Shown here: positions 51,580 through 61,300 of the stretch, piece after piece
Layout: every line of letters starts with the position of its first letter
How positions within the stretch are numbered: position 1 is the stretch's first letter
Source of the DNA: Deltaproteobacteria bacterium
Lineage (GTDB): Bacteria; Desulfobacterota; GWC2-55-46; JADFVP01
Direction: 5' to 3'
Length of the DNA stretch: 64,000 nt
Assembly (NCBI GenBank): GCA_029262515.1
Contig: JAJCZH010000020.1
Span: forward strand, 1-64,000
Made by a program: the position numbers and the translations under genes
Notes under the pieces: generated by a model
Databases searched by the model: none
The model's input: only the letters and a program-made list of their open reading frames with translations
What the model was told of the DNA's origin: nothing

Positions 51580-52767
51580 TCAGGCGTGCAGGTCGATACT
51601 CCGGGTTCTCTCGCTACCGGTATAGGCGCCGGTTCTCTTTACGCCGGCCTCAAGGCCGGCTTCTCTACCCTGCCAGCTCTCCTTAACAGCAACTTCGGTA
51701 CCGGTGTACTTGAGGTAGATAGCCATTACGCCTACCTCTTCGAGTCCAACGAGTCTCTCTTCGCCATTCGGCCCTTCGGCAAAAACACGCAGCAAATTAT
51801 AGACCGGGCCGCTCTCGTCCACCCAGTAACCTGTCTCATTCCTGTAACCGTCCGCATTGCCGTAAGCGGACTGCCCTGTAACATATCCGACCCTGGGGCG
51901 TGCGTGCGTATTTTTAGACCAGCCCGGCCCGCTCTCCTTGAGTATCTCTTCCGCATGCCCCCCGCCGCCGACAATAAGCTCTCCGCTACCGTTTGGCAGC
52001 TTTAAAACCTCGGCATCAGGACCGGGAGCGAGGTCAAAGAGTCGCCTGTCGCCAGTTATCTCGGTCCCTTCCTTCACAAAGCTGCTGAGAACCGAACCCT
52101 GAGACTCGACCTCTGCCGCCCCGCCGGAAGACCGGCTCTCGGAATAGAGAGAACGTGACATGCGGAGTTTTATATCGAAGCCGCGCTCAACTCCGTCGGC
52201 GGTTCTTACCCTGCCGGTGGCCTTAAAGATGAGATGACTCTGCTCGATGGTAATTTCTCTGACGAGGTACTCGATTCTTGGGCCGAGCCCCTCTTCCTCT
52301 TGCAGGGAACCGAGCCCGGCGTCCTTAACGTCAACGTCCTCTGCTTCCGTTCTATCTAGGTCCACCACCTTGAGCCTGCGCCCTGTCAGCGATTCTAAAA
52401 GAAATTTGGATATATAGAGATTTGCTGCCTGATCGACAGCGGGCGCCCTCTCTTCAGTCTCTTCGCCTCCGAACCTGCCGGACAGACCGGCTAAAAGCGC
52501 AAGCGACTCTGCGGTCAATTCCACGCGCTCGCCGACAGGGCCGGATTTAACCGGCTGCGCGGCGCCCGTAACAGCCCTGAATGCGCCAGGCGACCCGTCC
52601 TTGGTATCCGGAACGGTTTCGGCGGAATGATGCGGACGTTGAGCCGCCTTCTTAACCGCGTCCTCGGCAGCAAGGAGACGAAAAGAGTCGGTACTCTCTT
52701 CATTTTTTAGGGTACCGAACCCGGTAAGTAGCGAACTTAAAGCACCCTCTACTCCCAAAATTCCCAA
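51580..52767 (-). CDS. Hypothetical protein, diverged relative of a large secreted-type family
   Basis: 395 aa, no signal peptide. The N-terminal 120 residues are polar and low in order. A central beta-rich part includes EYLVREITIEQSHLIFKATG, FDIKLRMSRSLYSESR and RRLFDLAPGPDAEVLKLPNGSGELIV; the C-terminal part has GYWVDESGPVYNLLRVFAEGPNGEERLVGLEEVGVMAIYL. The order (Ile-rich strand, LxLxRSxY, then a D/N-rich loop, then LxVxxxxxNGxxxLxxLxxxGVxAIYL) resembles a large gamma-proteobacterial hypothetical family with EF-hand-like repeats, here missing its D-x-D-x-D calcium loop. Unknown function; resemblance is by eye. Confidence 0.55.
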   Translation of the reverse strand: MGILGVEGALSSLLTGFGTLKNEESTDSFRLLAAEDAVKKAAQRPHHSAETVPDTKDGSPGAFRAVTGAAQPVKSGPVGERVELTAESLALLAGLSGRFGGEETEERAPAVDQAANLYISKFLLESLTGRRLKVVDLDRTEAEDVDVKDAGLGSLQEEEGLGPRIEYLVREITIEQSHLIFKATGRVRTADGVERGFDIKLRMSRSLYSESRSSGGAAEVESQGSVLSSFVKEGTEITGDRRLFDLAPGPDAEVLKLPNGSGELIVGGGGHAEEILKESGPGWSKNTHARPRVGYVTGQSAYGNADGYRNETGYWVDESGPVYNLLRVFAEGPNGEERLVGLEEVGVMAIYLKYTGTEVAVKESWQGREAGLEAGVKRTGAYTGSERTRSIDLHA

Positions 52768-53069
52768 TAAACGGTACCTCCTGCTACCTACTAGATAGGA
52801 TATCTCAAGTGGCGCCTTTAATATGCGGGCAAGAAGACAGTATGCTCAAAGTATAGCACATAGAGACGAAATACGGAAATATGTGATCTGGTACAAGTGG
52901 TTATCAGACTACATAAAAAACGTCGCTCACGAGTGATTCAGCTGCTGCCCTCCGCGACACGACAGACATCTCGATTACAGGGGCGTCTTAGATAGAAAGT
53001 GACCCGTACGACTTTAAATGTGTAAAAGACGCGGGGCTTATAAGAAAGGGTCGTACAAGAAAAACGCTC
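52768..53069. other. Intergenic stretch, no supported gene
   Basis: About 300 bases. GTACGACTT ... AAGGGTCGTAC near 53005-53057 could form a long-range stem, possibly the terminator of the thioesterase gene, but the spacing is large and I do not call it. Confidence 0.35.
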
Positions 53070-53477
53070 CTACTCACCCTGCTCGTCATGCTCAGAAGGT
53101 GCGGTCTCTATCTCCATCTTGGTCCCGTCTTCATCTATATTCACGAACGTGATATTGGTATCGAAAACAAGCTCTTCGGTACCAAACTCTATCGAGTCGC
53201 TATAGACCTTGACGTTATAACCGACCGATGTACGCCCGAGCTTAGAGCGGTTGATATCGAACTTTAAAACGGAACCGAGCCGGATGCTACGCCTGAAAAC
53301 AACGTTATCGAGCCCGATAGTCACGAAACGGTTGCCCCTGAAGTCGAGGTTGGCAGTTATGTAGGCGTACTCGTCCACCCAGTGGAGCAGGTAACCGCCA
53401 AAGAGGTAACCGTAGTGATTCAGGTGTTCCGGCAGTACGAGTTTGTGGTTTATCATTGTAGTATACCGTAAGCTCAA
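53070..53477 (-). CDS. Acyl-CoA thioesterase, hotdog fold
   Basis: 135 aa. Hotdog fold with LPEHLNHYGYLFGGYLLHWVDEYAYITA, which has the GG-helix and Asp of YciA/BACH-type acyl-CoA hydrolases, and NVVFRRSIRLGSVLKFDINRSKLGRTSVGYNVKV. Hydrolyses medium/long acyl-CoA. Single gene upstream of the rubrerythrin, with no visible link. Confidence 0.87.
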   Translation of the reverse strand: MSLRYTTMINHKLVLPEHLNHYGYLFGGYLLHWVDEYAYITANLDFRGNRFVTIGLDNVVFRRSIRLGSVLKFDINRSKLGRTSVGYNVKVYSDSIEFGTEELVFDTNITFVNIDEDGTKMEIETAPSEHDEQGE

Positions 53478-53536
53478 AAAGTAAAGGGGAGCGGGCTTGG
53501 CGCCTTTCCCCCACTATAGATAAAAGAGTGCAATCC

Positions 53537-54034
53537 TTAGACCTGTACGTACTTTGAGGCCGGTACCCCGCAGATAGGACAGTGCTCCGGCGCGGAACCG
53601 GTCTCTATATGGCCGCAGACCAGACAGAGATAGAACTCAGTATCCGTAAGGTCTTCGCCCCTGCTCGCCGCCTCAAGGGCACGGGCGTAAAGCTCGGCAT
53701 GGACCTGCTCGGCTTTTAGGGCGAAGTCGAACATGCGAGAGGCCTTGTGGCTTGTAGCCTCCGCCTCAGTGAGCATCGGCGGGTACATTTTGGTAAACTC
53801 GAAGGTCTCGCCCTCTATCGCACCCTTCAGGTTATCTACGGTCGAACCGACTCCGTCGAGCGCATCGAGGTGCCCTTCGGCATGGATCCGCTCTGCCTCG
53901 GCAGTCGTACGAAAGAGGCGCGCGATGTTAGGCAACCCCTCCCGCTCGGCCTTCTTGGCAAATGCGCGGTACTTCTGATTTGCCTGGCTTTCGCCTGCAA
54001 AGGCCTCTTTAAGATCATCCTCGGTCTTCGACAT
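53537..54034 (-). CDS. Rubrerythrin
   Basis: Start at ATG 54034 (165 aa) behind GGGAGAG; the track start is 54 bases longer without a ribosome site. N-terminal four-helix di-iron domain with AGESQANQKYRAFAKKAEREG, AEAERIHAEGHLDAL (ligand Glu/His), EGETFEFTKMYPPML and KAEQVHAELY, then a rubredoxin-like zinc/iron knuckle CLVCGHIE and CPICG. Reduces hydrogen peroxide in anaerobes and microaerophiles. Length fits standard rubrerythrin with the rubredoxin part at the C-terminus. Confidence 0.93.
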   Translation of the reverse strand: MSKTEDDLKEAFAGESQANQKYRAFAKKAEREGLPNIARLFRTTAEAERIHAEGHLDALDGVGSTVDNLKGAIEGETFEFTKMYPPMLTEAEATSHKASRMFDFALKAEQVHAELYARALEAASRGEDLTDTEFYLCLVCGHIETGSAPEHCPICGVPASKYVQV

Positions 54035-54165
54035 GTTACTCTCCCGTGCTTTTAAGACAATAGAACTGAGTAGTCTGGTATATTGCAACTCTATCTCAAA
54101 TTTTTATTGGTGTCAAAGGGTAGGCTACTCTTCAGAATAAGTGGGTGGGAAGAAGAAAAAAATAT

Positions 54166-54245
54166 GTCTTTGCGAGGAGCGCAGCGACGAAGCAATCTTG
54201 TCTTTTATCACAGACCGGATTGCCGCGCTTGCGCTCGCAATGACA
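54166..54245 (+). repeat. Dispersed intergenic repeat with imperfect hairpin
   Basis: GTCTTTGCGAGGAGCGCAGCG ... GGATTGCCGCGCTTGCGCTCGCAATGAC: the two ends are reverse complements of each other apart from small differences. I recall this sequence (TTGCGAGGAGCGCAGCGACGAAGCAATC type) as a repeat scattered in many bacterial genomes and metagenomes. It gives rise to the Cys/Arg-rich spurious ORF at 54083-54367. Confidence 0.65.
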
Positions 54246-54269
54246 GCCGGCGGGATGGCTGTGCCACCT

Positions 54270-54296
54270 GTCGCCCTGAACTTGTTTCAAGGTCTC
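54270..54296 (+). repeat. Second dispersed repeat (CCCTGAACTTGTTTCAAGG type)
   Basis: GTCGCCCTGAACTTGTTTCAAGGTCTC, a palindrome-like unit (CCTGAA..CTTG..TTCAAGG) known from intergenic regions of unrelated bacteria. Confidence 0.5.
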
Positions 54297-54322
54297 TCTT
54301 GAACCGTAGTTTTGTTTCCGTA

Positions 54323-54466
54323 GATTGGGTAGAGGAACGAAACCCAACGTTCTTTTATATAAAATGAGTCCCACAAAGCAACTCCTCCCTCACCGAGTTG
54401 CTTATTCAATTGTCATTTGTCAGCCAACAGATGTTAGGTTACGCTATGCCAACCCAACCTGCAAGG
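54323..54466 (+). repeat. Third dispersed repeat, two half-elements
   Basis: GATTGGGTAGAGGAACGAAACCC..AAC at 54323-54352 and ATGTTAGGTTACGCTATGCC..AACCCAACCTGC at 54431-54466 share the TTGGGT/ACCCAA arms that I recall from a widespread repeat family. The intervening 80 bases hold no gene. Confidence 0.45.
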
Positions 54467-54550
54467 CTAGTAAATTGTCGAGGTGCATGGTACGGAAGTG
54501 TTCTTGACGTTGTCGTGAGCTTGGCGCAGAACCGGCACAACAAGGCGGCC

Positions 54551-55531
54551 CTACTTCTGTAACGAACCCGTAAGCTTTTTGGCGCTCATCTTATGGCGGA
54601 CAAGATAGTCGGCGATACCGTCTACGACCTTCTCTGCCGCCTGCGGGTCCACGAAGCTCGCTGTGCCTACCTGCACGGCGCTCGCCCCGGCTATCATAAA
54701 CTCTATGGCGTCGGACGCGTTCATTATGCCGCCGATTCCGATTACCGGCAGACTGACCGCATTGTAAACCTCGTTTACCATGCGCACGGCTATCGGGCGA
54801 ATCGCCGGGCCGGAGAGGCCGCCTATACCTCTGGCGATTACCGGCATGCGTTTTTCTATATCTATAACCATACCGGGAATAGTGTTTATTAGCGAGATCA
54901 CGTCGCTGCCGGCCTCTTCAACGGCACGGGCCATTTCAGCAATATCGCTCACGTTCGGCGAGAGCTTTGTAATTACCGGCAGCGCCGTAGCCTTTCTTAC
55001 GGCGCGAACCACCCTGGCCGCCTCTTTCGGATTCACGCCGAAGCTCATGCCGCCCTTCTTTACATTGGGGCACGAGATGTTGATCTCTACAGCGTGCACG
55101 CCGCGCGCGCCGTCCAACTTTTTAGCTACCAGCACATAATCGGCAACAGACTCGCCGAAGATATTAGCGATCACGCGGGTCTTGACTTTACGGAGTTTCG
55201 GCAGCTTCTCTTCAATAAAGGCGTCCACTCCGACGTTCTGAAGGCCTATGGCGTTCAGCATGCCGCACGGCGTCTCGACGATTCTCGGGCCCGGATTGCC
55301 GGGGCGCGGCTTGGGAGACAGGCCTTTTACGACCACGCCGCCGAGGCGCGAAAGATCGAGGTACGGCGCGAACTCAAGACCGTAGCCGAAGGTGCCCGAA
55401 GCCGTCATAACCGGGTTGGAGAGTTTTAATCCAGCAACATTTACGGCCATGGACGGCAGCTTAGTTACACCCTTGCCCGCCTTATTATTGCCGGTCTTAT
55501 TATTGTCGTTCTTTTTCAAAGCCTGCTCCAC
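54551..55531 (-). CDS. pyrD: Dihydroorotate dehydrogenase, class 1B catalytic subunit
   Basis: 326 aa. [45 protein letters not shown] (class 1 catalytic Cys) and [13 protein letters not shown] followed by [12 protein letters not shown] and [17 protein letters not shown] give the FMN barrel. The NAD-linked PyrDK type is set by pyrK, whose end overlaps this start by 16 bases. The first 24 residues are an Asn/Lys-rich run ([14 protein letters not shown]) and not part of the fold; the true start may be nearer MAVNVAG. Confidence 0.95.
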   Translation of the reverse strand: MEQALKKNDNNKTGNNKAGKGVTKLPSMAVNVAGLKLSNPVMTASGTFGYGLEFAPYLDLSRLGGVVVKGLSPKPRPGNPGPRIVETPCGMLNAIGLQNVGVDAFIEEKLPKLRKVKTRVIANIFGESVADYVLVAKKLDGARGVHAVEINISCPNVKKGGMSFGVNPKEAARVVRAVRKATALPVITKLSPNVSDIAEMARAVEEAGSDVISLINTIPGMVIDIEKRMPVIARGIGGLSGPAIRPIAVRMVNEVYNAVSLPVIGIGGIMNASDAIEFMIAGASAVQVGTASFVDPQAAEKVVDGIADYLVRHKMSAKKLTGSLQK

Positions 55532-56349
55532 TCCACTTCGCTGCTCTTAAAGACCGGCCCGTCCGAACAGACCATAACATATTCGGGCGGTCGGCCCGGT
55601 CTGGCCGCATGCTCCGTACCCTTTACCGCGCAGCCGAGACAGACGCCGATTCCGCAGGCCATGCTCCGCTCCAGCGAAACAAAAGAGTCAACTCCCAAGC
55701 TCTCTGACACCTCTGCCACTGCCTTCAACATGCCGAGCGGTCCGCAACCGTAAACAACCGAGGGGCCGCCCTTTGCGATTTCTTCCTTCAACAAGTCGGT
55801 CACAAGTCCTTTAGCACCTACGCTGCCGTCTTCGGTACTTATGGCTACCTTGCACTTGAGAGGCCGAAAGTCTTTAACAAGCGCCAAGACCTCCTTCGAT
55901 CTCGCCCCGACCAGAAGCGCAGAGTCGGCTCCGAGCAGGTCGGCAAGAAGGTAAAAAGGCACCGTACCGACGCCTCCTGCGACCATAATAACTTTCTGCT
56001 CCTTATTCCGGCTCTGCTCGGGAACAGGAAAACCGTTGCCTATCGGGCCGAGCAACCCAGCGACGTCACCGGCCACGCGCCTTGAAAGCCGTATCGTGCC
56101 GCGCCCGACCACGGAGTAGAGCAGCTCGATTCCGGAACCCCTGTACCCACCGGCGCTCTTGACCCATTTGGGGTTCAAGACTTTATAGATGCCGAAAGGA
56201 CGGCGAAGCAGCGGGTCCAACGAGTCCGAAACCCTCAGCATAACGAACTGTCCGGGCAGAACGAGTACGCCCTTCCACTCAAGGCCGATTCGGAAGTACC
56301 CGGGGGCCACCTCTTCATTATAGAGTATTTTTGAAGTAATCGAATCCAT
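55516..56349 (-). CDS. pyrK: Dihydroorotate dehydrogenase electron-transfer subunit
   Basis: 277 aa. Ferredoxin-reductase-like FAD/NAD domains ([40 protein letters not shown]) and a C-terminal [2Fe-2S] site: [11 protein letters not shown] plus a later [10 protein letters not shown]. Passes electrons from PyrD to NAD+. Forms one transcript with pyrD. Confidence 0.94.
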   Translation of the reverse strand: MDSITSKILYNEEVAPGYFRIGLEWKGVLVLPGQFVMLRVSDSLDPLLRRPFGIYKVLNPKWVKSAGGYRGSGIELLYSVVGRGTIRLSRRVAGDVAGLLGPIGNGFPVPEQSRNKEQKVIMVAGGVGTVPFYLLADLLGADSALLVGARSKEVLALVKDFRPLKCKVAISTEDGSVGAKGLVTDLLKEEIAKGGPSVVYGCGPLGMLKAVAEVSESLGVDSFVSLERSMACGIGVCLGCAVKGTEHAARPGRPPEYVMVCSDGPVFKSSEVEWSRL

Positions 56350-56444
56350 CTTATCCTAAAATCCTAGACCGTATCTATCTGCAATTCACCTGCTGCAACT
56401 CGCCTGCAATTCGCTTTCTACAAACCCGTTACAGGCCGGGAGGC

Positions 56445-56927
56445 TCAGATATTCTCGTTAAAGACGAGACGCATAACAAGCGCATCTTCATCACCGTAGT
56501 ACTTTTTTCTCTCGTACGACTCCTTAAAATTCAGTTTTTTATATAACTCTATTGCAGCGGTGTTCGACTTTCTGACCTCCAAAAAAACGTCGTCCACCAG
56601 ACTCGCTTTCATCATATCTAGAACCTTACGCATAAGGTGGATCCCGAGGCCCTGACGCCTGAGTGTCTCGGTTATAGTAAGATTTAATATGTGGGCCTCA
56701 CCGTAAACGACCCAGAAGACTACATAACCAGCAAGTCGGTTACGTCTATTACAGAGGCCCCGCAGCGTATAGGTATACGCAATCGGGTTTTGTATTTCAT
56801 TCTCGAAGTGCTCTCTATTCCACGGCCTGGCGTACGACTGCCTTTCAATCTCTAAAACGGCATCAATGTCGTCATCAGTCATCGGAAGGATATTACGACC
56901 GGAGATAATGTCTTTATCGGCATGCAA
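56445..56927 (-). CDS. rimI: Ribosomal-protein-S18-alanine N-acetyltransferase-like GNAT
   Basis: 160 aa. Begins DDIDAVLEIERQSYARPWNREHFENEI, the RimI start (the SYxxPW box), and has the acetyl-CoA loop TETLRRQGLGIHLMRKVL, then EVRKSNTAAIELYKKLNFKE and ERKKYYGDEDALVMRL. It acetylates the N-terminal Ala of S18; relatives act on other proteins. Stand-alone gene. Confidence 0.9.
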   Translation of the reverse strand: MHADKDIISGRNILPMTDDDIDAVLEIERQSYARPWNREHFENEIQNPIAYTYTLRGLCNRRNRLAGYVVFWVVYGEAHILNLTITETLRRQGLGIHLMRKVLDMMKASLVDDVFLEVRKSNTAAIELYKKLNFKESYERKKYYGDEDALVMRLVFNENI

Positions 56928-56984
56928 GATAGGTATAGTGTGTTAAAGCGACCGCACTTGCGGCAAAAGAGTAACAGCCGCGGG

Positions 56985-57674
56985 TTAGAAAGGGGGTTCT
57001 GCGCCAGTTGAAACGGTATCGAGGCGGGTATAAGCCACCTCCGAACCATCCGTATCATGCTTCTTGTTGGTGGCAAAAACAATATGCCAGAAGTCGAGTT
57101 TTTTGAGCATATACTTTTTGTAGACATCGAGCCCGGAGCGTTTAATAAACTCGTTCAGGCAAAGGTCGTTGCTCCACCCGATCCTTTCGCAGATCGGGTT
57201 AATGATCTTCTCTCCGGCTTCAACCAGCTTGTTGCGGCTCTTGAAGTGATTAACTATCACGATCTGCCCGTTGTTCTTGCAGACCCTCTTCACCTCATCC
57301 ATTACGAGATACGGGTCGGGCACAACGGAGACCACGTGGGAGATAAAAACCTTGTCAAAGGCATCGTCTTCAAAACCTATCTTCATCGCATCCATGCTCA
57401 GCACATTTATGTTATTGTAGGAGTTGTCACGAATCTTCTCCTTCGCCTTCTTGAGCATCGCCGTAGAGAGGTCTATGCCGACCACCGAGCAGAACTTCGG
57501 GTATTCAGAGAGCGCAAGCCCTGTGCCGACGCCGACATCTAAAATCCTGTCGCCCGGTTTAATATCCATATAATTGATTGCGTGTTTTATTCTGGGATAG
57601 AAGAAGCGCTTGAATAGAGCATCGTATACATCCGAGTAAGCACCGTATACCTTCTTGATGGCATGAAGTTCCAC
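56985..57674 (-). CDS. SAM methyltransferase, PmtA-like
   Basis: 229 aa. VYGAYSDVYDALFKRFFYPR, the SAM site ILDVGVGTGLALSEYP, VGIDLSTAMLKKAKEK, ISHVVSVVPDPYLVMDEVKRVCKNNGQIVIVNHF. The combination YxxxYDxxF...VGTGLxL...VVSVVPDP...NHF matches bacterial phosphatidylethanolamine N-methyltransferases of the Rhodobacter PmtA type, so it may make phosphatidylcholine. UbiE-like methyltransferases are the alternative. No phospholipid genes adjoin it. Confidence 0.65.
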   Translation of the reverse strand: MELHAIKKVYGAYSDVYDALFKRFFYPRIKHAINYMDIKPGDRILDVGVGTGLALSEYPKFCSVVGIDLSTAMLKKAKEKIRDNSYNNINVLSMDAMKIGFEDDAFDKVFISHVVSVVPDPYLVMDEVKRVCKNNGQIVIVNHFKSRNKLVEAGEKIINPICERIGWSNDLCLNEFIKRSGLDVYKKYMLKKLDFWHIVFATNKKHDTDGSEVAYTRLDTVSTGAEPPF

Positions 57675-57899
57675 CTGTCAACCTCGTCTTTTCTGTTTTT
57701 TTAGACCCCGCACAGGCCCCTTCGACAGATAAAATATCGATATAAGTATATATCAATGCGCGGTTCTGTACAATCCTTTTTCTGCACTTTTTTTAAAAGA
57801 GAAGAAATACGGCAAACATGCTACCGAGATAAAACCGGCCTGCTCTGTCCCGGATTTCCATATTTCACATACTACCCGACATGATATGCGATTTGCAAG

Positions 57900-59666
57900 T
57901 CAAAGAGTTACCTTGTCCCGCTTGCCCTCGGAGTTACACGAGGCAGGCAGGCGAAGGTCCTTTATCTTCAACTCTGCGGTCTTGACTCCCCGCCACTCGT
58001 TCACTCCGGTTGAAAACACAACGGAAAAACCTTCACCTGAAAGCGGATGCAGCTCAGCCATATTAAAACCTATCGCCTTGCGCTCAGCCCCGTTCTGGGC
58101 CAGCAGCACCCGCAGGTGCCTGTTCTTTACTATCTCGGTTCTCTCAATAAAAGCGTCCTTTACGCAAAGAAGCGGCTCTTTGTTGGCCATGCCGAAAGGT
58201 GCGAGCCGTCCGAGCTCTGTTGCAAAATCGAGGTCAATATCTCCGAGTTCAACGGCTGCGTCGAGATCAAGCTCGCCGACAAGCTCTTCGTCCGTTACGG
58301 TAGAGTTGAGGTGAGCTATGAAGGCTGTTTTGAACTCCTTGATCCTAGCGCGCTCAATAGTCAGGCCGGCTGCCGCACGGTGGCCGCCAAATCGCACAAG
58401 GAACCCGGAACAGGTTTGAAGAGCGCCGACCACATCTACCGACTTGACGCTCCTGACGGACCCTTTGCCGATCTCGCCGTCAACGGCGATCATAACCACC
58501 GGGCGCGAGTACCGCTCAACAAGGCGCGAGGCAACGATACCTATTACGCCAGGGTGCCACTTGTCGCTGTAGAGAAGGATCGCACGGTCGGACTTGTCGA
58601 CTCTCTCTTCCACCATCTCAACGGCCTCGGCAAGAATACGGGCCTCAAGATCGCGCCGGGCGCTATTTTCGCTCTCAAGCCTCTCGGCCAGATGGACCGC
58701 CTCGTCCGCGTTATCCGTAATGAGCAGCCTGTAGGCCGAGGTCGCGCTAGCCACCCGGCCTGCGGCATTGATTCTCGGGCCGATCTTGAAACCAATATCG
58801 CGGGCGCCGACCGTTTCGGCACGCACGCCTGAACTCTCCATAAGCGCCTTCAATCCTACCCTGTTGCCCGTTGCCAGCACTTTGATGCCGAGGTATACGA
58901 GAATACGGTTCTCATCCACAAGCGGCACCATGTCCGCAACCGTACCGACGGCCACAAGATCGAGGTACTGCTTCAGGTTCGGCTCTTTACGTACGGCAAA
59001 AAAACCGTTCTCCCTCAGGCGCGCGCGAAGCGCAACAACGAGATTAAAAGCAACGCCAATGCCGCTGAGTCCCTTAAAGGGAAAGGCGCAGCCCTGCTGC
59101 TTCGGGTTTATAGTTGCATAAGCCGGGGGAGGGCCGTCGGGCAGTTCATGATGATCGGTAATGATCATGTCCATGCCGAGCAAAGAGGCGAGCTCCACCT
59201 CTTCATGGTTGGTAGAACCGCAGTCGGCGGTTATGGTCACGTTAGCGCCCATCTCCGTGAGCCTTCTTACTGCCTCTGAGTTGAGGCCGTAACCTTCCGA
59301 GACCCTGTCAGGTATGTGGCACAGGGGCTCCACGCCGAGCTCTTTAAAAAAGAGAGTCATAAGGGATACCGACGTCGTGCCGTCTACGTCGTAATCTCCG
59401 TAGAGCGCTATTCTCTCGCCTTCGGTAACCGCTCTCGCGAGCCGCTCTACAGCTCTGTCCATGCCGAGCAGAAGGTTAGGGTCGTGCAAGTCGTTTATGT
59501 CCGGCGAGAGAAAGGAAGAGGCCGAGTCGATATCGACAAGACCTCTGTTTACCAGAAGTTGCGCGGTTATAGCCTGTATGCCGAGCCCAACCGAGAGCTT
59601 ATTAACAAGCTCCGCATTATCGGACCCGGAGACGGATGGAATATTCCAGCGTTTTTTTAAACTCAT
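57900..59666 (-). CDS. recJ: Single-strand DNA exonuclease RecJ
   Basis: 588 aa. DHH phosphoesterase with IALYGDYDVDGTTSVSLM (motif I), TADCGSTNHEEV, ITDHHELPDG (DHH), then LSGIGVAFNLV and a DHHA1 region with RFGGHRAAAGLTIE and a C-terminal OB fold. The 5'-3' ssDNA exonuclease of recombination and mismatch repair. Motif residues all look intact. Confidence 0.94.
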   Translation of the reverse strand: MSLKKRWNIPSVSGSDNAELVNKLSVGLGIQAITAQLLVNRGLVDIDSASSFLSPDINDLHDPNLLLGMDRAVERLARAVTEGERIALYGDYDVDGTTSVSLMTLFFKELGVEPLCHIPDRVSEGYGLNSEAVRRLTEMGANVTITADCGSTNHEEVELASLLGMDMIITDHHELPDGPPPAYATINPKQQGCAFPFKGLSGIGVAFNLVVALRARLRENGFFAVRKEPNLKQYLDLVAVGTVADMVPLVDENRILVYLGIKVLATGNRVGLKALMESSGVRAETVGARDIGFKIGPRINAAGRVASATSAYRLLITDNADEAVHLAERLESENSARRDLEARILAEAVEMVEERVDKSDRAILLYSDKWHPGVIGIVASRLVERYSRPVVMIAVDGEIGKGSVRSVKSVDVVGALQTCSGFLVRFGGHRAAAGLTIERARIKEFKTAFIAHLNSTVTDEELVGELDLDAAVELGDIDLDFATELGRLAPFGMANKEPLLCVKDAFIERTEIVKNRHLRVLLAQNGAERKAIGFNMAELHPLSGEGFSVVFSTGVNEWRGVKTAELKIKDLRLPASCNSEGKRDKVTL

Positions 59667-59879
59667 ATCATCTCTTATGCTATCCTACCCGTGTGTTCGT
59701 GTCGTTACGGGCCGGAACAGGCTCCACACAGCCTAAACCCATCTTACTGCCAAGACCAACTGAGGTCAAGCCGGTTTCAACCGGCGCCAATGCCTGAAAA
59801 ACGAAAACAGGAAGAAAATGTAACTTCGTTATGTAGAAGAAAAAAAGAAGACCGGAAAACAGAACCGGGAAAAAAAGGA

Positions 59880-61100
59880 TCAGAACAGCTCTTTTAAGAA
59901 GACCGAGACCTTCTCCGTATCGAGCTTTTCGTCTAAAAGAGGAAGTATGGTCGAACTCTTTGCGCGTCCGGTCGCCTCTTTTTTCAACACGGAGACAAAA
60001 GAGTAAACAACGTCGCTGTCGAACTGGGTAGAGGTGTGAGCCTTCAGCTCGCTCATAGCGTCTACGAAACTCAAGCGGCGACGGTACGGCCTGTCGGTCG
60101 TCATTGCGTCAAAGGCGTCCACGAGCGTCACTATACGCGCGCCCTGCGGTATATCATCTCCGGCAAGCCTGTCCGGGTAACCTGTTCCGTCGATCTTTTC
60201 GTGGTGGTTGCGCGTCATAAAAGGTATGCCCTTCCACGGGAACTTTATCTTGGAGAGTATCTCATAACCGACAATTGGGTGGGAGTTGATCTCAACGGAC
60301 TCGTGACCGTTAAGGCCGCTCGGTTTGTTGATTATCGTTTTATCTACGGCAATCTTGCCTATGTCGTGCAGGAGCCCCGCGATGCGGATACCCTCAATCC
60401 TCTCGTCACTCCAGCCCATTTCCTTGGCTACAACAGCGCTATAGGTAGCCACCCTGTGAGAGTGCCCCTTGGTGTAAGCGTCCTTGGCGTCTATGGCTGC
60501 GGCAAAGGCATGGATGGTGTCGTAGTAGATGCGACGCAGGTTCTCGTACAGTTCCTTGTTCTCATTATACTTCTGCATCAGCCTCTTAAGGAGAGAATGG
60601 CTCTGCAGGCTAAAGGCTATGTTCTGCGCCATTACGGAAAGAAGCTGCAGGTCGTAATTGGAGTACTTCTCGCCGCCGACATTTCCGCTTATTACGATCA
60701 TGCCGAGAAGCTCGTCGCGAACGACCAGAAAACCGACGACCTTGAGCCCGAGCCTTATCAAGCGCTCTGAGGCCTGCCCGAGCAAAGAGACCGCGCTCTC
60801 GCCGCTATGCAGATCAATGGGCCGACTGTGCTCGGCAAGCCCTTTCATCGCCGTAGCCGAGAGCCTGAGCCCGCCAGCCGGTTCCGTGAGCCCCTTGCTT
60901 GCAATCGGGCTAAAGAGCAGCCGTTCGGAGTCGTACGTGTAGAGCACCCCCTTGGAGGCCGAGAACGAACCCATGACCATAAAGAGGGAACTCTTCACAA
61001 TGCGCTTGAAGTCATTGGCCGAAGTAATCTCGGTACCGAGCTCGGAGAGCGTATTGAGGTTAAATATCAGCTTTTCGAGACTTGGATCTATATCCGGCAT
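59880..61100 (-). CDS. GAF/HD-GYP phosphodiesterase
   Basis: 406 aa. N-terminal GAF-like sensor domain (about 20-170), then an HD-GYP domain: LLHDIGKIAVDKTIINKPSGL, the signature HHEKIDGTGYPD and VDAFDAMTTDRPYR. It is expected to break down cyclic-di-GMP. The neighbouring STAS antagonist and RsbW-like fusion, all same-strand, suggest one signalling operon. Confidence 0.9.
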   Translation of the reverse strand: MPDIDPSLEKLIFNLNTLSELGTEITSANDFKRIVKSSLFMVMGSFSASKGVLYTYDSERLLFSPIASKGLTEPAGGLRLSATAMKGLAEHSRPIDLHSGESAVSLLGQASERLIRLGLKVVGFLVVRDELLGMIVISGNVGGEKYSNYDLQLLSVMAQNIAFSLQSHSLLKRLMQKYNENKELYENLRRIYYDTIHAFAAAIDAKDAYTKGHSHRVATYSAVVAKEMGWSDERIEGIRIAGLLHDIGKIAVDKTIINKPSGLNGHESVEINSHPIVGYEILSKIKFPWKGIPFMTRNHHEKIDGTGYPDRLAGDDIPQGARIVTLVDAFDAMTTDRPYRRRLSFVDAMSELKAHTSTQFDSDVVYSFVSVLKKEATGRAKSSTILPLLDEKLDTEKVSVFLKELF

Positions 61101-61300
61101 ATCCTGACTTCCTTTACGGCTCTATGTTAACAGAGAGCGCGAAACAACAGAGTGCAATTTTGCTGAGGTGTGTAAGACAAATTAAAAGAGCGAAGCTAAG
61201 AAGTACCGTAAAGCTCAGACACATCCTATCGACATAAACAGCGAAGCTGCGAAGTACGGCAGGGACTCCGATGCATGCCCTCAATATAAAGAGCGAACGC

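Noticed and set aside
54083-54367. 94-aa Cys/Arg-rich ORF (LRGAQRRSN..., CRACARND)
   Set aside because: It is the translation of dispersed DNA repeats, not a gene.
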